A DNA stretch of 64,000 nt, taken from the NCBI GenBank assembly GCA_037355855.1, contig CM074758.1:2639001-2703000 (forward strand), read 5' to 3'. The notes beneath the pieces were generated by a model that saw nothing but the letters and a program-made list of their open reading frames with translations, was not told where the DNA came from and did not search any database. This stretch comes from Pseudo-nitzschia pungens. Lineage: Eukaryota > Bacillariophyta > Bacillariophyceae > Bacillariales > Bacillariaceae. Shown here one piece after another: positions 11,491 through 23,642 of the stretch (the first letter of the stretch is position 1; each line of letters opens with the position of its first letter). The position numbers and the translations under genes were made by a program.

Positions 11491-12122
11491 TATCAACCGT
11501 CTCAAAACGAGCTGGATTTTGGTTTGTACTTGCTTCTACGAAATAAGATTGCGGGTGGGATGAGAAGTGCTTCGTATTTTTTTATTACTACTACAGTAGC
11601 AGTACTGTACCTGTGTATGGGGACTTCGGTATTTTAGGGGAATGCCCGTTGGTTCTTCTCCTCTCCAGTGCTTTCTTTTTTGCCCCGTGTTATTTTGTTC
11701 CATTCACGACTGACTGACTCGTCATCAGATTATTTTTGGTACTACGGTACAGAAATGATTTTAGGATAAAGGTTAAGGTTATCGTACGAGGTCCCCTACA
11801 GCTTCGAAGTAAGTTACTCGTAAATTACCTGTACATGTACCGTAAGGTTACAGTAAATTAAGGTTAGAAGAGGTGCAACGCATTCTTTGCAACACGTGTT
11901 GCAAGGTGAGGACCAGTAAGATTACCTTCCGAGACCCACGCAAGCCAACGCATGTTGTGTATGGGAATGTACGGTATGGGAATGGCTCAAAACCGTACTG
12001 TACTGATGGGTTACGGACTTTTATGTACGATAACCTTACTGAATTATGGCGTAGCATACCGGTACGGTAACCTTACAACTAGTGTGTGACTGGAGGACGT
12101 TCCCATTTTGAATTTGCGTGTT

Positions 12123-12144
12123 GACGATCGACGATCGACGATCG
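12123..12144. repeat. GACGATC tandem repeat
   Basis: Three tandem copies of a 7-bp GACGATC unit, rich in CGATCG palindromes, lie in the spacer upstream of the HSPA13-like gene. Confidence 0.8.
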
Positions 12145-12278
12145 TCCACAAAGTAATTACGATTTTGATTCTCTCGGATAGATTATTATTTCGTCTTGGA
12201 GTTGAACGTTCCAAAAGCAAGAATAGCGAACGACTTGGCCCCTCCTCGACGCAGATGCGATCTCATTCCTGAGCATAC

Positions 12279-12284
12279 TATAAA
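12279..12284 (+). promoter_or_regulatory. TATAAA box candidate for the HSPA13-like gene
   Basis: A TATAAA lies about 165 bp upstream of the proposed ATG at 12450, before an ATTC microsatellite that would fall in the 5' UTR. This is a sequence match only. Confidence 0.3.
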
Positions 12285-12310
12285 CCAGAGAACAGCGGAA
12301 ATACTACTCT

Positions 12311-12334
12311 ATTCATTCATTCATTCATTCATTC
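12311..12334. repeat. ATTC microsatellite
   Basis: About six tandem ATTC copies lie upstream of the HSPA13-like start codon. Confidence 0.9.
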
Positions 12335-12449
12335 GAACAGCAACGGTCATTCGACTCGACTAAACTCGACTCGACTAAACTCGTCATTTCCAATTCCACA
12401 ACTCCTGTCCATACACAAACAGAGATCCAAGAACACAAAATTTCGGAAG

Positions 12450-14954
12450 ATGTGTCGACCGGACAAGGCAGGATCCGACATGAGCGCAAAAAAGGGCCAA
12501 TCCGCCTCCGGAGGCAGCGGAGACGATGCGAAAAACGACGACACCGGAACTGCGAATGCGAATTCGAATTCGAATTCGAATGCAAACGAAACCGCATGTG
12601 ACACTGCAAACACGATACAGACTCCTCCCAGCAAAACCCACGAAAAAGGCAAAGCGGAGTCCGGCGAGAAAAACGCGACAAGATCGGCGAATACACAATC
12701 GTCTCCGGCCCGCCAAACGATCCCCAAACGAAGAAGAAAAAGAAGAAGACCTCCAAGGCGCTGCAGAAACACGGAAAGGACAATCCCTCCGGTGGATTGG
12801 AATCCCTGTTGCCCTCGCTGATCGGCGTCGCGGTGCTGGTGATCGCGGTCATGGCGCAGCGCGGATTTCGGGGGCGGGCGTCGGTGGCCGGAATCGATCT
12901 GGGAACGACGAATTCCGTCATTTGCGTCCAGCGCCCCTCCAAGGGGGTCGGCGTCATCGATTGCGTGGAGGATCCCCTCACCAACTCCCCGATCGTGCCC
13001 TCCGTGGTCAGCGTCTACGACCTTCAGAGAGACGCCGCCGATGATAAGGGTGGGACCCTCCAGCAAAACCAAGACGCTGCTGGATCCGCATCCGACGCGG
13101 GTCGTCGTGGGGCACGCCGCCAAGCGACGCATCGACACGCATCCGCACCACACGCTCTACAACGCGAAACGCATCCTGGGACGACCCCACAACGACGTTG
13201 CCGTGGACGAACTGCGGCGGGAGGTCGAATTCCGCATCGAGGAGGAACCGCAAATCGGCAACAACGACGATGACAACAACAGCGACGACAGAACATCCAC
13301 CCTGCCGCTCGAATCGGTCTTTCGCGTCGACGAGGACACCACCCTCACGCCGCAGCAGGTGGGTGGATACGTCGTCAACTTTTTGATGGGACTGGCGCGG
13401 GACTTTCTGGGACACGACAACGTCCGGTCGGCCGTTCTGGCGGTCCCGGCCAAGTTCGACGCGCACCAGCGCAGGCGGACCTTCGAGGCCTTTCAGCTCG
13501 CGGGCGTGACGGTGGCCCGCGTGCTGGAAGAACCCACCGCCGCGGCCCTGGCCTACGGATTGCACAAAAAGGAGGGCGTCGAAAAGATTTTGGTGTACGA
13601 TTTTGTGAGTCAAAAAAAAAACACACACAGTTTTCGTGTTTTGGTGGTGGTGGTGGTCGTGGTCGTGGTCGTGTGTTTTCACTCGTGGATTCCCTTTTCT
13701 CAACCCTGTTTCGTTTGATGACAAAACAAACAAACAAACAAACAAACAAACAACCAATGAATGTCTGGTGTCGCGATCGCTGCAATTCGTTTCAATGTGG
13801 TCTGCTTGTGGTCTGCTTGTGACGCATTGTTTTTTCGTGTCTGTTCAGGGTGGTGGCACACTCGACATTTCCATTTTGCACGTCAGCGAGGGGTACTGCG
13901 ATGTCATGGGAAGCGACGGAGATGATCGGTTGGGAGGAGCGGATTTCGATGTGGCGGTAGCCCATCTCCTCGCGCAACAGCACTCATCGGTATTGGAAAA
14001 CCTTGCCGCCTACTCAAAACACGGCAGCAACAGCAACAACAGCAACGGCGAGGACCACGACGTCGACGACATGGCCGAGGTCTTGGCCTCCGCGTGCCAT
14101 CGAATCACGGACGACCTTCCGCTCTGCAGCGTGTCGTCCTTTCACACACTGGGAGAAAAAGTCAAGATATCGCTGTCGCAACAGCAATACGAGCAACAAG
14201 AATCGAACGGAACGGTAGACGCGGAGTCGATCACGGCGCGCACCAAGTGCCTGGCCCTGCCCCCGGTTCCGCGATCGCAAGAAGAATCCGGGTCGTTTTC
14301 ACCCGAAGCCCTGTGCGAATCGCTGTACGTGGAAACCCTGGAAGTCACGCTCGGAGCCTTCAACAGGGCCTGCCAACCGCTCTTCGATCGGTCGGTGGTT
14401 CCCGCCACGCGCCTGGTCGAGGATCTGACGCTGCAAGAGGAAGAAATCGACGAAATCGTCATGGTGGGAGGGACGACGCGGATGCCGCAAATACGGGAAC
14501 TCGTCCGGCGGGCCTTTCCCAACGCCCAGGTCAACACGCACATCGATCCCGACGTGACGGTGGTACGTAGCCCAGCCCGTGCTGCTGTACCGTACCAGTA
14601 CGGTGCGGTGCGGATTGCATCCGATCCGTCGACTCGACAGTCATTCATTCGTTCGTTTGTTCGTTTGTTTTTTCGTTTGCTCGTTCGTGCCAATGAGGAC
14701 ATCACTTGACGCTTGGCTACTGATGAGAGGTTTGGGGGCCGGAGTAGTTACCGGGATCACTTCCTTTTCTCTCTTGATGTTGGCCGTCAATACTTTCCCG
14801 AGGCGCTTGGTTCGTGGTACACGTACAATGTGTTTTCATTATTATTAATTCATCTGCAAATGCGGTCTGTTTCTAACGCCTTGTTTCGTTGCGTGACGTA
14901 CATCGGTTCCTGTTTACTGTTTAGGCGTACGGGGCGGCTTCGGTAATTGACTAA
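12450..14954 (+). CDS. Hsp70 ATPase-core protein without substrate domain (HSPA13/STCH-like), two frame breaks
   Basis: Exons are 12450-13604, 13849-14562 and 14925-14954, with introns starting GTGAGT and GTACGT and ending CAG and TAG. After a polar head and a Lys-rich run comes one hydrophobic anchor (SLLPSLIGVAVLVIAVMA), then Hsp70 nucleotide-binding signatures: GIDLGTTNSVICV, YNAKRILGR, VLAVPAKFDAHQR, EEPTAAALAYG, VYDF joined by splicing to GGGTLDISIL, DRLGGADFDVAVA, IVMVGGTTRMPQIRE and DPDVTV joined to AYGAASVID, then stop. It ends exactly where the ATPase core ends, so it lacks the peptide-binding domain, as in ER HSPA13. Two breaks need repair: one base short in AAAAA at 12669-12673, and one extra base near 13046-13054 (AAGGGTGGG). 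The repaired product is about 632 aa. A 62-nt intron could replace the first break but has poor signals. An ER type II membrane position is inferred. Confidence 0.78.
13722..13753. repeat. AAAC microsatellite in an intron
   Basis: Tandem AAAC copies lie in intron 1 of the HSPA13-like gene. Confidence 0.85.
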
Positions 14955-15642
14955 CGCAAGGTTACAAATAAGATTACGAGTATCTCGATGGACTTTCTTT
15001 CTGCTCAAAAATCAAAAAAAATAGTTTTTTTAGATATCGTCATGGATATTATTATTTTTCATCAAAGTACCTCAAAAACCGGTGAAAAACGAAGATTATC
15101 TGGTATGGTCTATGGCGGTTTCGTTTGCTGCGTCCTTGCGCTGACCCCATGAGGAGGCCCTCGGAAAGCTCTCCTGGAATCAGTGAAGAAACCAGTTTTC
15201 ACGGCGCATTCGAGTCGTTCTTGTTCGTACCGGTACCGAGAGTTGTTGAGACAAGTATAGCATTATCATAGAAAATCCGAAGCATCTCGGTACCGAACGC
15301 GTCGGGGCCGGTCATCATCCCGGCGCAGCCCGTGCATTTGCACACCCTCTCTGGCATCGGATGGTTCACAAATTATGGTATGTATGTACGGGATGCCCAT
15401 AGTCTTTGGATACCTACCGGTAGAACTACTCTCTGAAAACGAAGAAAGCATCCTACCAACACGTGCGGTAGTGGACTCCATCATCACGCGAAATTCTTTT
15501 GGTGAGAGCACCCGGCATTTGCAACACGAGTGTTCGTTTGTTCGTTTGTTTTTCCAAACACTGTCCTGCCTTCTTGTTGAATCTCGTGACCGGACGGTTG
15601 TTGCCATCGGAGACGATTTGCCGAGCGAAGCTAAATCGATTC
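14955..15642. other. Convergent spacer
   Basis: This lies between the HSPA13-like stop and the stop of the 2OG oxygenase gene. It contains GTTAC/ATTAC words near 14960 and AT-rich runs. No gene is supported. Confidence 0.5.
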
Positions 15643-17120
15643 TCAGAGCTCGGACGATCGCGATGGTTGCTGCCTTTGTTGTTGTTGTTGTTGCTTTTGC
15701 ATGTCTCCGTAGAGCAGGGTCAGGTTGATCCTTCGATTCTTGTAGCCTTTCCGGAACTCGAACTCATCGGTGGTGTGAAAGAGAGCCGAATCGAATATCA
15801 CGGCCCTGTTTTCCCGAAAGGGCACGGTGACGTTGGCGAATCCGGAGGGCTCGATTAGGTGCTCGTAGACGAAATCCGTGTCGCGATTGTATCGCTCAAA
15901 GTCCCAGTCCTGCGGTGGTTTCACGGTGTAGATCACCAATCCGCCGCTGTTGGGATCGAGATTTGCGTCGTTCGGTGTCAACCACAGGTTCACGTTGACG
16001 GCTGCCTCGTCGGCGTGCAAATTGATTCCTCCGTAATCGGAATCGTCTAGCGGCGGGGCAGTGGGTTTTGGCAACAAACAAACATGAGATGATGAAAAAC
16101 GAGTGCGAGTACTACGCAATGATGGCCGCGAAAACACCGGAGGAACACGAAACACTTACATTTATAGGCCCACATGTATTTCAATGGGTGTCCATCAAAG
16201 ATGTCGGGCAGAAGTTTTCGCAACTCCACCGAAAGCTGCAGCAGAATTCGTTGATGGAGTCCGTCATCGATGTATGCTCCGGTATACCCACCAAATCGCT
16301 GGGGCAGTTTCGTTTGGTACCACACGGTGCTTTCCCACAAAATTTTCTGTTGAATCAGTTCCAGTGTCTCCTTCGAGAGGACATTGTCGACTACTACGAT
16401 ACCGTCCGAGTCGATCCAATCCTTTTGTACCCTGGCAGGGTCCAGCGTCTCGGAGAAAATCGGGATCGGCGTTCCATCCGCTCGAGTAGCCGGGACGTCC
16501 GGAACATGCAGAGCACGATTGTAAACATCCATGATGCCATATTCAACGTCGGATCTTTGAAATTTGTACAATCCCATTGTTTCGCTCAGCTCTTCGAGCG
16601 GGGGTATTCTTGCTAGCAACGTTTCGTAAACGGGCAGAACTACCGATTCAAAAAATTTGGCCTTTTGGGGATCTCGATCGTCGGCGTTCAGGGTTTCTGC
16701 CAGATACAGAGCTTGTTCTATGTCTTGGCGGATTTTGTATTCTGTCGTGAAAGTCGTGCCACCACCCAGACTGATCTTTCTTTGGCTGAGGCGATTGATG
16801 CGTCGTTCTGGGTTGGGGTTGCGAGCACTGCTCTCGAAGCTTTCCTGGAGCACAGCATAGGCCTTCTCGACGTCGTCGTTTTCCAAATGATCGAGGCTCT
16901 CGAGAAATGCGATTTCATCCGGCGTCAATGGCGGGGTTGAATCAGCGTTTGTTTCTCCGCTACCTTGCACCCGCAAAGCAGATATTTCTGTGTGGGGGAT
17001 CAGCATCAAACCGATGGTGAGGCAAATGAGCACAACCAACATCGTCCTGCTCCCAAACACACCACTGTTGGCGTGATAGGGTGCGGACGCCAGAATGCAA
17101 GCCAAAAAGAAATAATGCAT
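15643..17120 (-). CDS. 2-oxoglutarate/Fe(II) dioxygenase with N-terminal hydrophobic segment (two exons)
   Basis: Exon 1 is 17120-16160 and exon 2 is 16046-15643, with a 113-nt intron (GTAAGT...CTAG) that splits a Tyr codon. The spliced protein is 454 aa. The N-terminus has two hydrophobic stretches (MHYFFLACILASAP and MLVVLICLTIGLMLI), suggesting a signal or anchor sequence and secretory entry. The C-terminal half has the double-stranded beta-helix iron triad: H331-x-D333 in NLHADEAAVNVNLWL and H411 in ALFHTTDEFEF, then a basic patch (GYKNRRINLTLLYG) that should bind 2-oxoglutarate. The layout resembles small-molecule or prolyl hydroxylases; the substrate is unknown. The tail ends in a Gln run. 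It shares a 719-bp divergent upstream region with the valyl-tRNA synthetase gene. Confidence 0.85.
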
Positions 17121-17839
17121 TTTTTTCTGTTCTTTTTTCCCTCTCTGTCACTTGTTCGTCTGGATACAACGCTACCCCAAGGTATTTGTAATCTTATTAT
17201 TAATATGTCTTTAGGAAGGAACAGCAGCAGTTGTTTTGATGACAATCAGACTAGGGGAGCAAAAATATTGTGACGAGAGGCGTGTCACGGTCTGGTAAGA
17301 TTACCGGTACAGGTATGCAAATTTTTGGAGGGATGTCACCAAAAAAAACGTTTTTTATGGTTGCATCCGAGAAACTTGTAAGAAGTAGGGAAGACTTACG
17401 TAAGCCTTATGTATCCGATGCATCCTACTGTATGTTCTTACAGGATGTAAGTGACGATACGAACCATCAACTGGTAAGATTAAGATTAAGGTTACCTGCT
17501 ACCGTTCGGATGTTACACGTACTCCAGATCGATCCCGGGGGAGTTAAGTCCCGAGTTCCATCATCATCGGAATAACAAAATTGACTCACTCCGTGACGTT
17601 TGTGGTCAATTTTCACTGGGTCCCTGACCCCTGACCTACCGCATCAGTTGCCCACGGTAAGTCAAGTTGTTCCAACAGGTTCTAAGGATGAAAGAATACC
17701 ACAGCAATATTTCCATATTAATGGGCCGGGTGTAATCTTTCCTGCGTTAAGACATCTTTCCGACTCAACAAGAACAGAAGCGCTAAACGCTAGCTCAACC
17801 CACTCCTATTGTACACGTGATCGTTCAGCCAACACCGGA
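17121..17839. other. Divergent promoter region
   Basis: This 719-bp region lies between the starts of the 2OG oxygenase (minus) and ValRS (plus) genes, so it should hold both promoters. It contains GTAAGATTAC-type words near 17297 and 17480-17500. The ValRS frame is open leftward to about 17600 but has no ATG before 17840. Confidence 0.5.
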
Positions 17840-20800
17840 ATGTCGAATCAACTGTTCGCTGCCAAGACGACGCGAACGAAGAAGAAAAGGAACGCAACGA
17901 AGGCGATGGCGGCTGCATTCTTTTGCGTATCTTCTTCCCTGTCAGCTCAGGGTGTCCGAGCATTCAGTACCACTGCGAACGCTGGTGTTTCCGCATTTGT
18001 TCGAAGCAGCAACAACAAATCCCCCTCTTTTACTCCAACCGCAAGGACCTCCTCTCTTGCATTCTCGGTCGACAAAAGAGTTGTCTCTGGTTTGGGAAAC
18101 AGAAATGCATTCTGGGGCACACCCACATCTCTACGCTTGGCATCCACTGTCACTGAAAAGGAAGTTGCTGAGGTGTCGGAAAGTTCGTGTGCCTACGACC
18201 TCGAAAACAAAGAAGCGGGTTTGGGAAACTATGCACCAACCGAATTCGAAAATAAGATTTATAAATGGTGGGAATCGGCTGGATGTTTCGAACCAGATGC
18301 CAAACAAACGAAGGAGGAGAGTGATGCAAACGATAAAAAGCCTTATGTGTTACCCATGCCCCCTCCCAATGTAACAGGACGGCTTCACATGGGGCATGCC
18401 ATTTTCGTTGCGTTGCAAGATGTTTTGGCCAGATTTCATCGAATGAGAGGACGGCCTGTCCTGTGGTTGCCAGGTGTGTTTTTGATGTTGTTTGGATATG
18501 CAATTGTTTCTGATTGATTTCATATGATGCGAAGGTTTCTATCGGTCGAAAACTACGATGTTTTCGACAAAATTTCATTCTACAACAAAACGATTAACCA
18601 TTTGAACTCTAATTGATCGTCGACGGATTTATGAACAGGTACGGATCATGCTGGTATTGCGACGCAACTGCAAGTTGAAAAGCAATTGATTGCTGAAGGT
18701 ACTTCTCGAGAAGAAGTCGGTCGTGACGAATTTTTGGATCGCGTATGGAAATACAAAGCGGAACAGGGTGGTCACATTACTCGCCAACTTCGATCTTTGG
18801 GAGCCTCTGCCGATTGGACTCGCGAACGATTCACCATGGACAACGATTTGTCCGAAGCCGTTTCGGAAGCCTTTGTTAGACTGCACGACAAGGGTCTCAT
18901 TTATCGCGGGGAGTACATGGTCAACTGGGCGCCACTCTTGAAGACAGCAGTCAGTGACTTGGAAGTAGAATACACCGAAGAAGAAGGGAAGCTTTACTTT
19001 TTCAAGTACATGGTGGAGGGCACTGATGGTGGTGAGTTAGAGAGCGCTGTCATGCCATGAACATTGTCGATGGTGACTTGAGTTCTCTTATTTTTTGACA
19101 TTTGCTGCTATTAGAATTTCTCCCCGTTGCCACAACTCGACCCGAAACTATCATGGGAGATACTGCTGTATGCGTACACCCCGACGATGAACGTTATAAG
19201 GACTTGGTTGGCAAGCAAGCCGTTGTTCCAATGGGAAACGGTAGAACTATCCCTATTATCGCTGATGAATACGTTGACATGGAATTCGGTACCGGCGCAT
19301 TGAAAATCACTCCAGGGCATGATCCCAACGATTATGCCATCGGTAAAAAGTTCGATCTCCCTATTATCAATATCATGAATAAGGACGGATCTTTGAATGA
19401 GAACGCCGGAGCATACAACGGTTTGGATCGATTCGATGCACGTGAAAAGCTTTGGGAGGACATGGAGAATGAAGCTCTAACAATCAAGGTGGATCCACAC
19501 ACCCAGCGCGTCCCAAGATCTCAGCGTGGAGGAGAGGTCATCGAACCTCTTGTGAGTAGCCAATGGTTTGTGAAAACAGAAGGAATGGGAGCAAAGGCTC
19601 TCAAGGCAGTCGAAGACGGCGACATTGAAATCATTCCGAAGCGATTCGACAAGATTTGGAACAACTGGCTGACCGATATTCACGATTGGTGTATTTCTCG
19701 TCAACTTTGGTGGGGCCATCGTATCCCCGTCTGGTATGTTGGTGAAACTGGCGAATCGGAATTCATTGTAGCACGAAACGAAGCAGAAGCTCGCAGCAAA
19801 GCTGTCGAAAAGGGCCACTCCGAGGATGTCGTTCTACGTCAAGAAGAAGACGTCCTCGATACATGGTTTAGTTCAGGTTTGTGGCCGTTCGCAACTGTGG
19901 GATGGCCTGGAAGTGAAGGAGATGCCAACTCTGACTTGGCTCGATTCTATCCTGGAACTTGTTTGGAAACCGGGTACGATATTTTGTTTTTCTGGGTTGC
20001 TAGAATGGTAATGATGGGAATTGAACTGACTGGAGAAAGTCCTTTCAGTGTGATCTACCTGCACGGGTTGGTCAGAGCCGCAGATGGTAGTAAAATGTCT
20101 AAGACGAAAGGAAATGTCATCGACCCTTTGGATACCGTAGCGGAATATGGCGCTGATAGTCTTCGGTACTCTCTTGTTACCGGAGTTACTCCAGGGCAGG
20201 TAAGAACGAACCTCTGGTTGCCGGACAGCCGAACAGATGAAAAAATTCACAAAATGCGTGAATGCTCGACGTTGACATTTCTCCTTCTGACACTGTACAC
20301 ACACTTCTGCTTTCACTTCACAGGATATTCCATTAAACATGGAGAAAATTGAGGCCAATCGTAACTTTTGCAACAAGCTTTGGAATTCTTGTAAATTTGT
20401 GACTGGTAACGCCCTGAAAGACGCAGACGATGCGGAAATGGAGGAACTCGGTGTGACCGGTCCCATGAGCCAGGAAGAATTCGATAAACTTCTGCTTCCT
20501 GAAAAGTACATTGTATCAAAAGCACATGCACTTGTTGCTAGTGTAACTGAAGACATTGAAAAGTACCAACTAGGTGCTGCGGGAAGTAAGATTTATGAAT
20601 TCATGTGGGATCAATACGCTGACTGGTACATCGAAATTTCGAAGACCAGACTTTACGAAGGAAATGGTGGTGGCAACGTTGTGGAGGCTAAGGCATCGAG
20701 ACGCGTCCTCGTGTATGTATTGGATATCATTCTACGGGTCCTTCACCCTTACATGCCCTACGTGACGGAGCAGCTCTGGCACCATCTGCCACGAGCCAAG

Positions 20801-21391
20801 GCTGGTGAAAACCAGGCCGCTCACGCCCTGATGCTTTCGGATTGGCCGCAAATGAATGATTCCGAACCACTTGTTACAAACGATGCATCTGTTTCCAGTT
20901 TTGAATGCTTCCAAGCCGTCACCCGAAGCATTCGTAACGCTCGGGCGGAATACAACGTAGAACAGGGCAAAAAGATCAGTGCAATTGTTGTTGCTCCTGC
21001 TGGTAACCTGAAGGATGAGATCGAAGGGGAGCTGAAGTCGCTGGTCCTACTAGCAAGATTAGATCCTAACGACGCCAAAGTGGTTGAAGCTGGAAGTGAT
21101 GAGGCAAAGGCGGCTAACAACGACGAGTCTGTGCAGCTTGTTGTCCAAGATGGCGTGGAAGTGTTTTTGCCCCTTTCTGGTCTAATTGATCCAGAAAAAG
21201 AACGGGCTCGTCTCACAAAGCAACAAGGCAAACTCGAAATCGAAATTCAAAAATTGGCAGGTCGACTGAGTTCGAAGGGATTCGTGGACAAGGCGCCTGC
21301 AGCTGTTGTTGACAAAGCGAAGGCCGAGTTGGCCGAACTCGAAAGCCAAGCCAAAATGGTGCAATCGAGCTTGGATGCGTTACCGCAATAA
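17840..21391 (+). CDS. VARS: Valyl-tRNA synthetase, probably organellar (four exons)
   Basis: Exons are 17840-18473, 18639-19031, 19115-20199 and 20324-21391, all joined in phase at GT-AG introns of 165, 83 and 124 nt; total 1059 aa. It charges tRNA-Val. Class I signatures are visible: the HIGH box as HMGH in [14 protein letters not shown] near residue 185, the editing-domain start [18 protein letters not shown], the [17 protein letters not shown] block, and the KMSKS loop as [13 protein letters not shown] near residue 668. The anticodon-binding helices and a C-terminal coiled coil (from about [13 protein letters not shown]) follow. The N-terminal 100 residues look like a diatom plastid presequence: basic head, hydrophobic [15 protein letters not shown], then GVRAF. 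The internal Met before AAAFF is an alternative start that would give a cleaner signal peptide, leaving open dual targeting. Confidence 0.95.
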
Positions 21392-22950
21392 CTATTCAGC
21401 ATCAATTTGATCAATGCGCCTAATTCAGTGCAAGAATGTCAAAACATGAAGAACCTCTTGACTCCTTCGACGTATCGTCAAGACATCTTCCACTACGCGT
21501 AGTCCGAAGTCACACTACTAAATTCTAAAAAGTCAATGGGACTGTTGATTCAATCCTGCTATTGGAAACGCATCTTTTTCGTAGGTCATCACATGGAGGA
21601 ACTACTTCCCTCAAACCTGAACACGATTGCTAGGGACAACATGAATGTTAGTGTGAATTGTGTTTTCCTTTTCGTAGACGCTAGAAAAGCTTCGTGCGGC
21701 CATCATTCTTTTGTTACACGTGGATCAGATCAACTCAAAACAGTAGTCATGACGTTAGAGCGGAGTTTGTATGCGTTGGTGTCAACAACAATTCAAATCT
21801 GGCAGAAGGGGCTGACATTGGGAGCACGTTGTGAGGGGTGATGGATTGTTGTTGGGAAGGAAGGGGAACATCCTCAGTTACGTTCGTCGACGACTGGGAC
21901 ATCAACGATGCCTCGAACTTTTGGGCAAGAGGATATCTCTTTCCGCCAGAAGTGTCATGTTACCGCGGAGATCGGATTGTAACATTAATTTGCAAGAAGC
22001 TAAAGACTAAAGATTGAAGTGACTGCCAGTAAACTTCAGAAGTTCAACTAACACGTGCCACTTGATGATATGCGTTACGTATGTGAATGTTGTTGTTGCT
22101 GCTGCTTTTTCAGTCTCGTTGCGCGCCGTGAACTTGCATCGCCGATATTCATCAACGAGCATACCGGTAGAGTGCTTCCAGACAAACTTCTTTTTGTGAA
22201 ATTGCAACGGTAGTCGAGGAGTACGAGCACTCGTACGATAGAAACAAACGGAAGCGGTTCAAGGACCCGTACTCGTATGTTCTGAAACGAGAGAGTCCAC
22301 TTTGGTGCCGGGTGCTAAATTTGGAACGGCATGATGAATGTTACTTCCTCGCATTATAACGATGACATGGCGTTACGAGTACTTCTTCGCGCTTCAACAA
22401 TGACACGTCATGTTGAAGCGGGAAGGATGGAAATGCATTCCAAGTTTCGCTCTATGATTATGTTGATACCGACGCGCATTGCGAAAAAGCACTTAAACCC
22501 GTTACTCGAACGTATGATGGCAATCGAAAAACTGAGACCTTTCTCAACAAAAAGATCTTAAACGCCGCCCCTATCGGGAGTACTTTGCTAACTGCTACGC
22601 AATTGTTTAATTTTGTTGGGGACCTTTAGCATTGAGCATAGATACGTGTCGTATTGTTTTCGGCGGATGTCTTTGTTCAAATATTGAACTTTGTATTATT
22701 TCACTTCCTCTTGGTCTTGTACGGAGTTTTGTCACCGTAGCCGTTGAAAAAGCCTTCTTTGTCTTCGAGATAAATAGTTCTCATTTTTTCATGGCAAACT
22801 GTGTTCGTATTTCTTTTTTCGTGAGCTGAAGTTTGAACCAACATGGATGTTCACAGATGGTTTTGAACATGAAGCTTATGCATGATTGGATTATTCTTTT
22901 GCATGTCTTTCACGAGTGACACGTGAATGAATGTCTGTTTTCACGACTAA
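21392..22950. other. Gene-poor spacer 3' of ValRS
   Basis: No ORF here has the composition or motifs of a conserved gene; the longest (21536-21841) is about 100 codons of Phe/Leu/Cys-rich peptide. GTAAGGTTAC words are scarce in this spacer. Confidence 0.45.
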
Positions 22951-23539
22951 GAAGTTCCGGAGGGGACTGAGAAGCTGTTGTCAAATAGTGTCACCCGTAC
23001 ACGATTGTACTAGCCTGAATTTTCATCTATCAAAAAGCTTCTTGAAGCAGACACACTTGCTTCACGAAGATTGGAGTTGATCCTTTTTTTCCTGACGCAT
23101 ATGTCGACTGGGGACAAAGACATCAAAAATCATTCAATGAGCGACTTCAATTTCTTCGCCTTCGTGTGCAGTGCGCATAGGTGATTCCCGGAGAAGATAA
23201 AGTGAAAGACGTTAATCAAAAAATGCCTGAACATTAAGTATTTCGTTCACTGACTAGCTTGCACTCAGAAGTTCCGGAGGGGACTGAGAAGCTGTTGTCA
23301 AATAGTGTCACCCGTACACGATTGTACTAGCCTGAATTTTCATCTATCAAAAAGCTTCTTGAAGCAGACACACTTGCTTCACGAAGATTGGAGTTGATCC
23401 TTTTTTTCCTGACGCATATGTCGACTGGGGACAAAGACATCAATGCGCATAGGTGATTCCCGGAGAAGATAAAGTGAAAGACGTTAATCAAAAAATGCCT
23501 GAACATTAAGTATTTCGTTCACTGACTAGCTTGCACTCA
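22951..23539. repeat. Direct tandem duplication, second copy with 45-bp deletion
   Basis: Copy 1 is 22951-23267 (317 bp) and copy 2 is 23268-23539 (272 bp), directly abutting. By eye the copies match almost base for base except that copy 2 lacks about 45 bp of copy 1 (around 23126-23170). Both begin GAAGTTCCGGAGGGGACTGA and end CTAGCTTGCACTCA. They carry no ORF of note. Near-identity indicates a recent event. Confidence 0.92.
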
Positions 23540-23642
23540 ACTTCACAATTTCAAATGATGATGTCACAAATAAGTTTCGTGAGGTAAACCATCAGCGACG
23601 CTACCAAGCACGGACATAAAACATAAAGCGTCTCAACCAACC

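Larger units (their letters stand above)
10613..12449. other. Divergent spacer between DUF1769 gene and HSPA13-like gene
   Basis: This 1.8-kb spacer is AT-rich, with several GTAAGGTTAC-type words (about 10915, 11780, 11845 and 12030-12075), a duplicated CATCAAT tract, a GACGATC repeat and an ATTC repeat. No convincing gene is seen. Confidence 0.55.
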
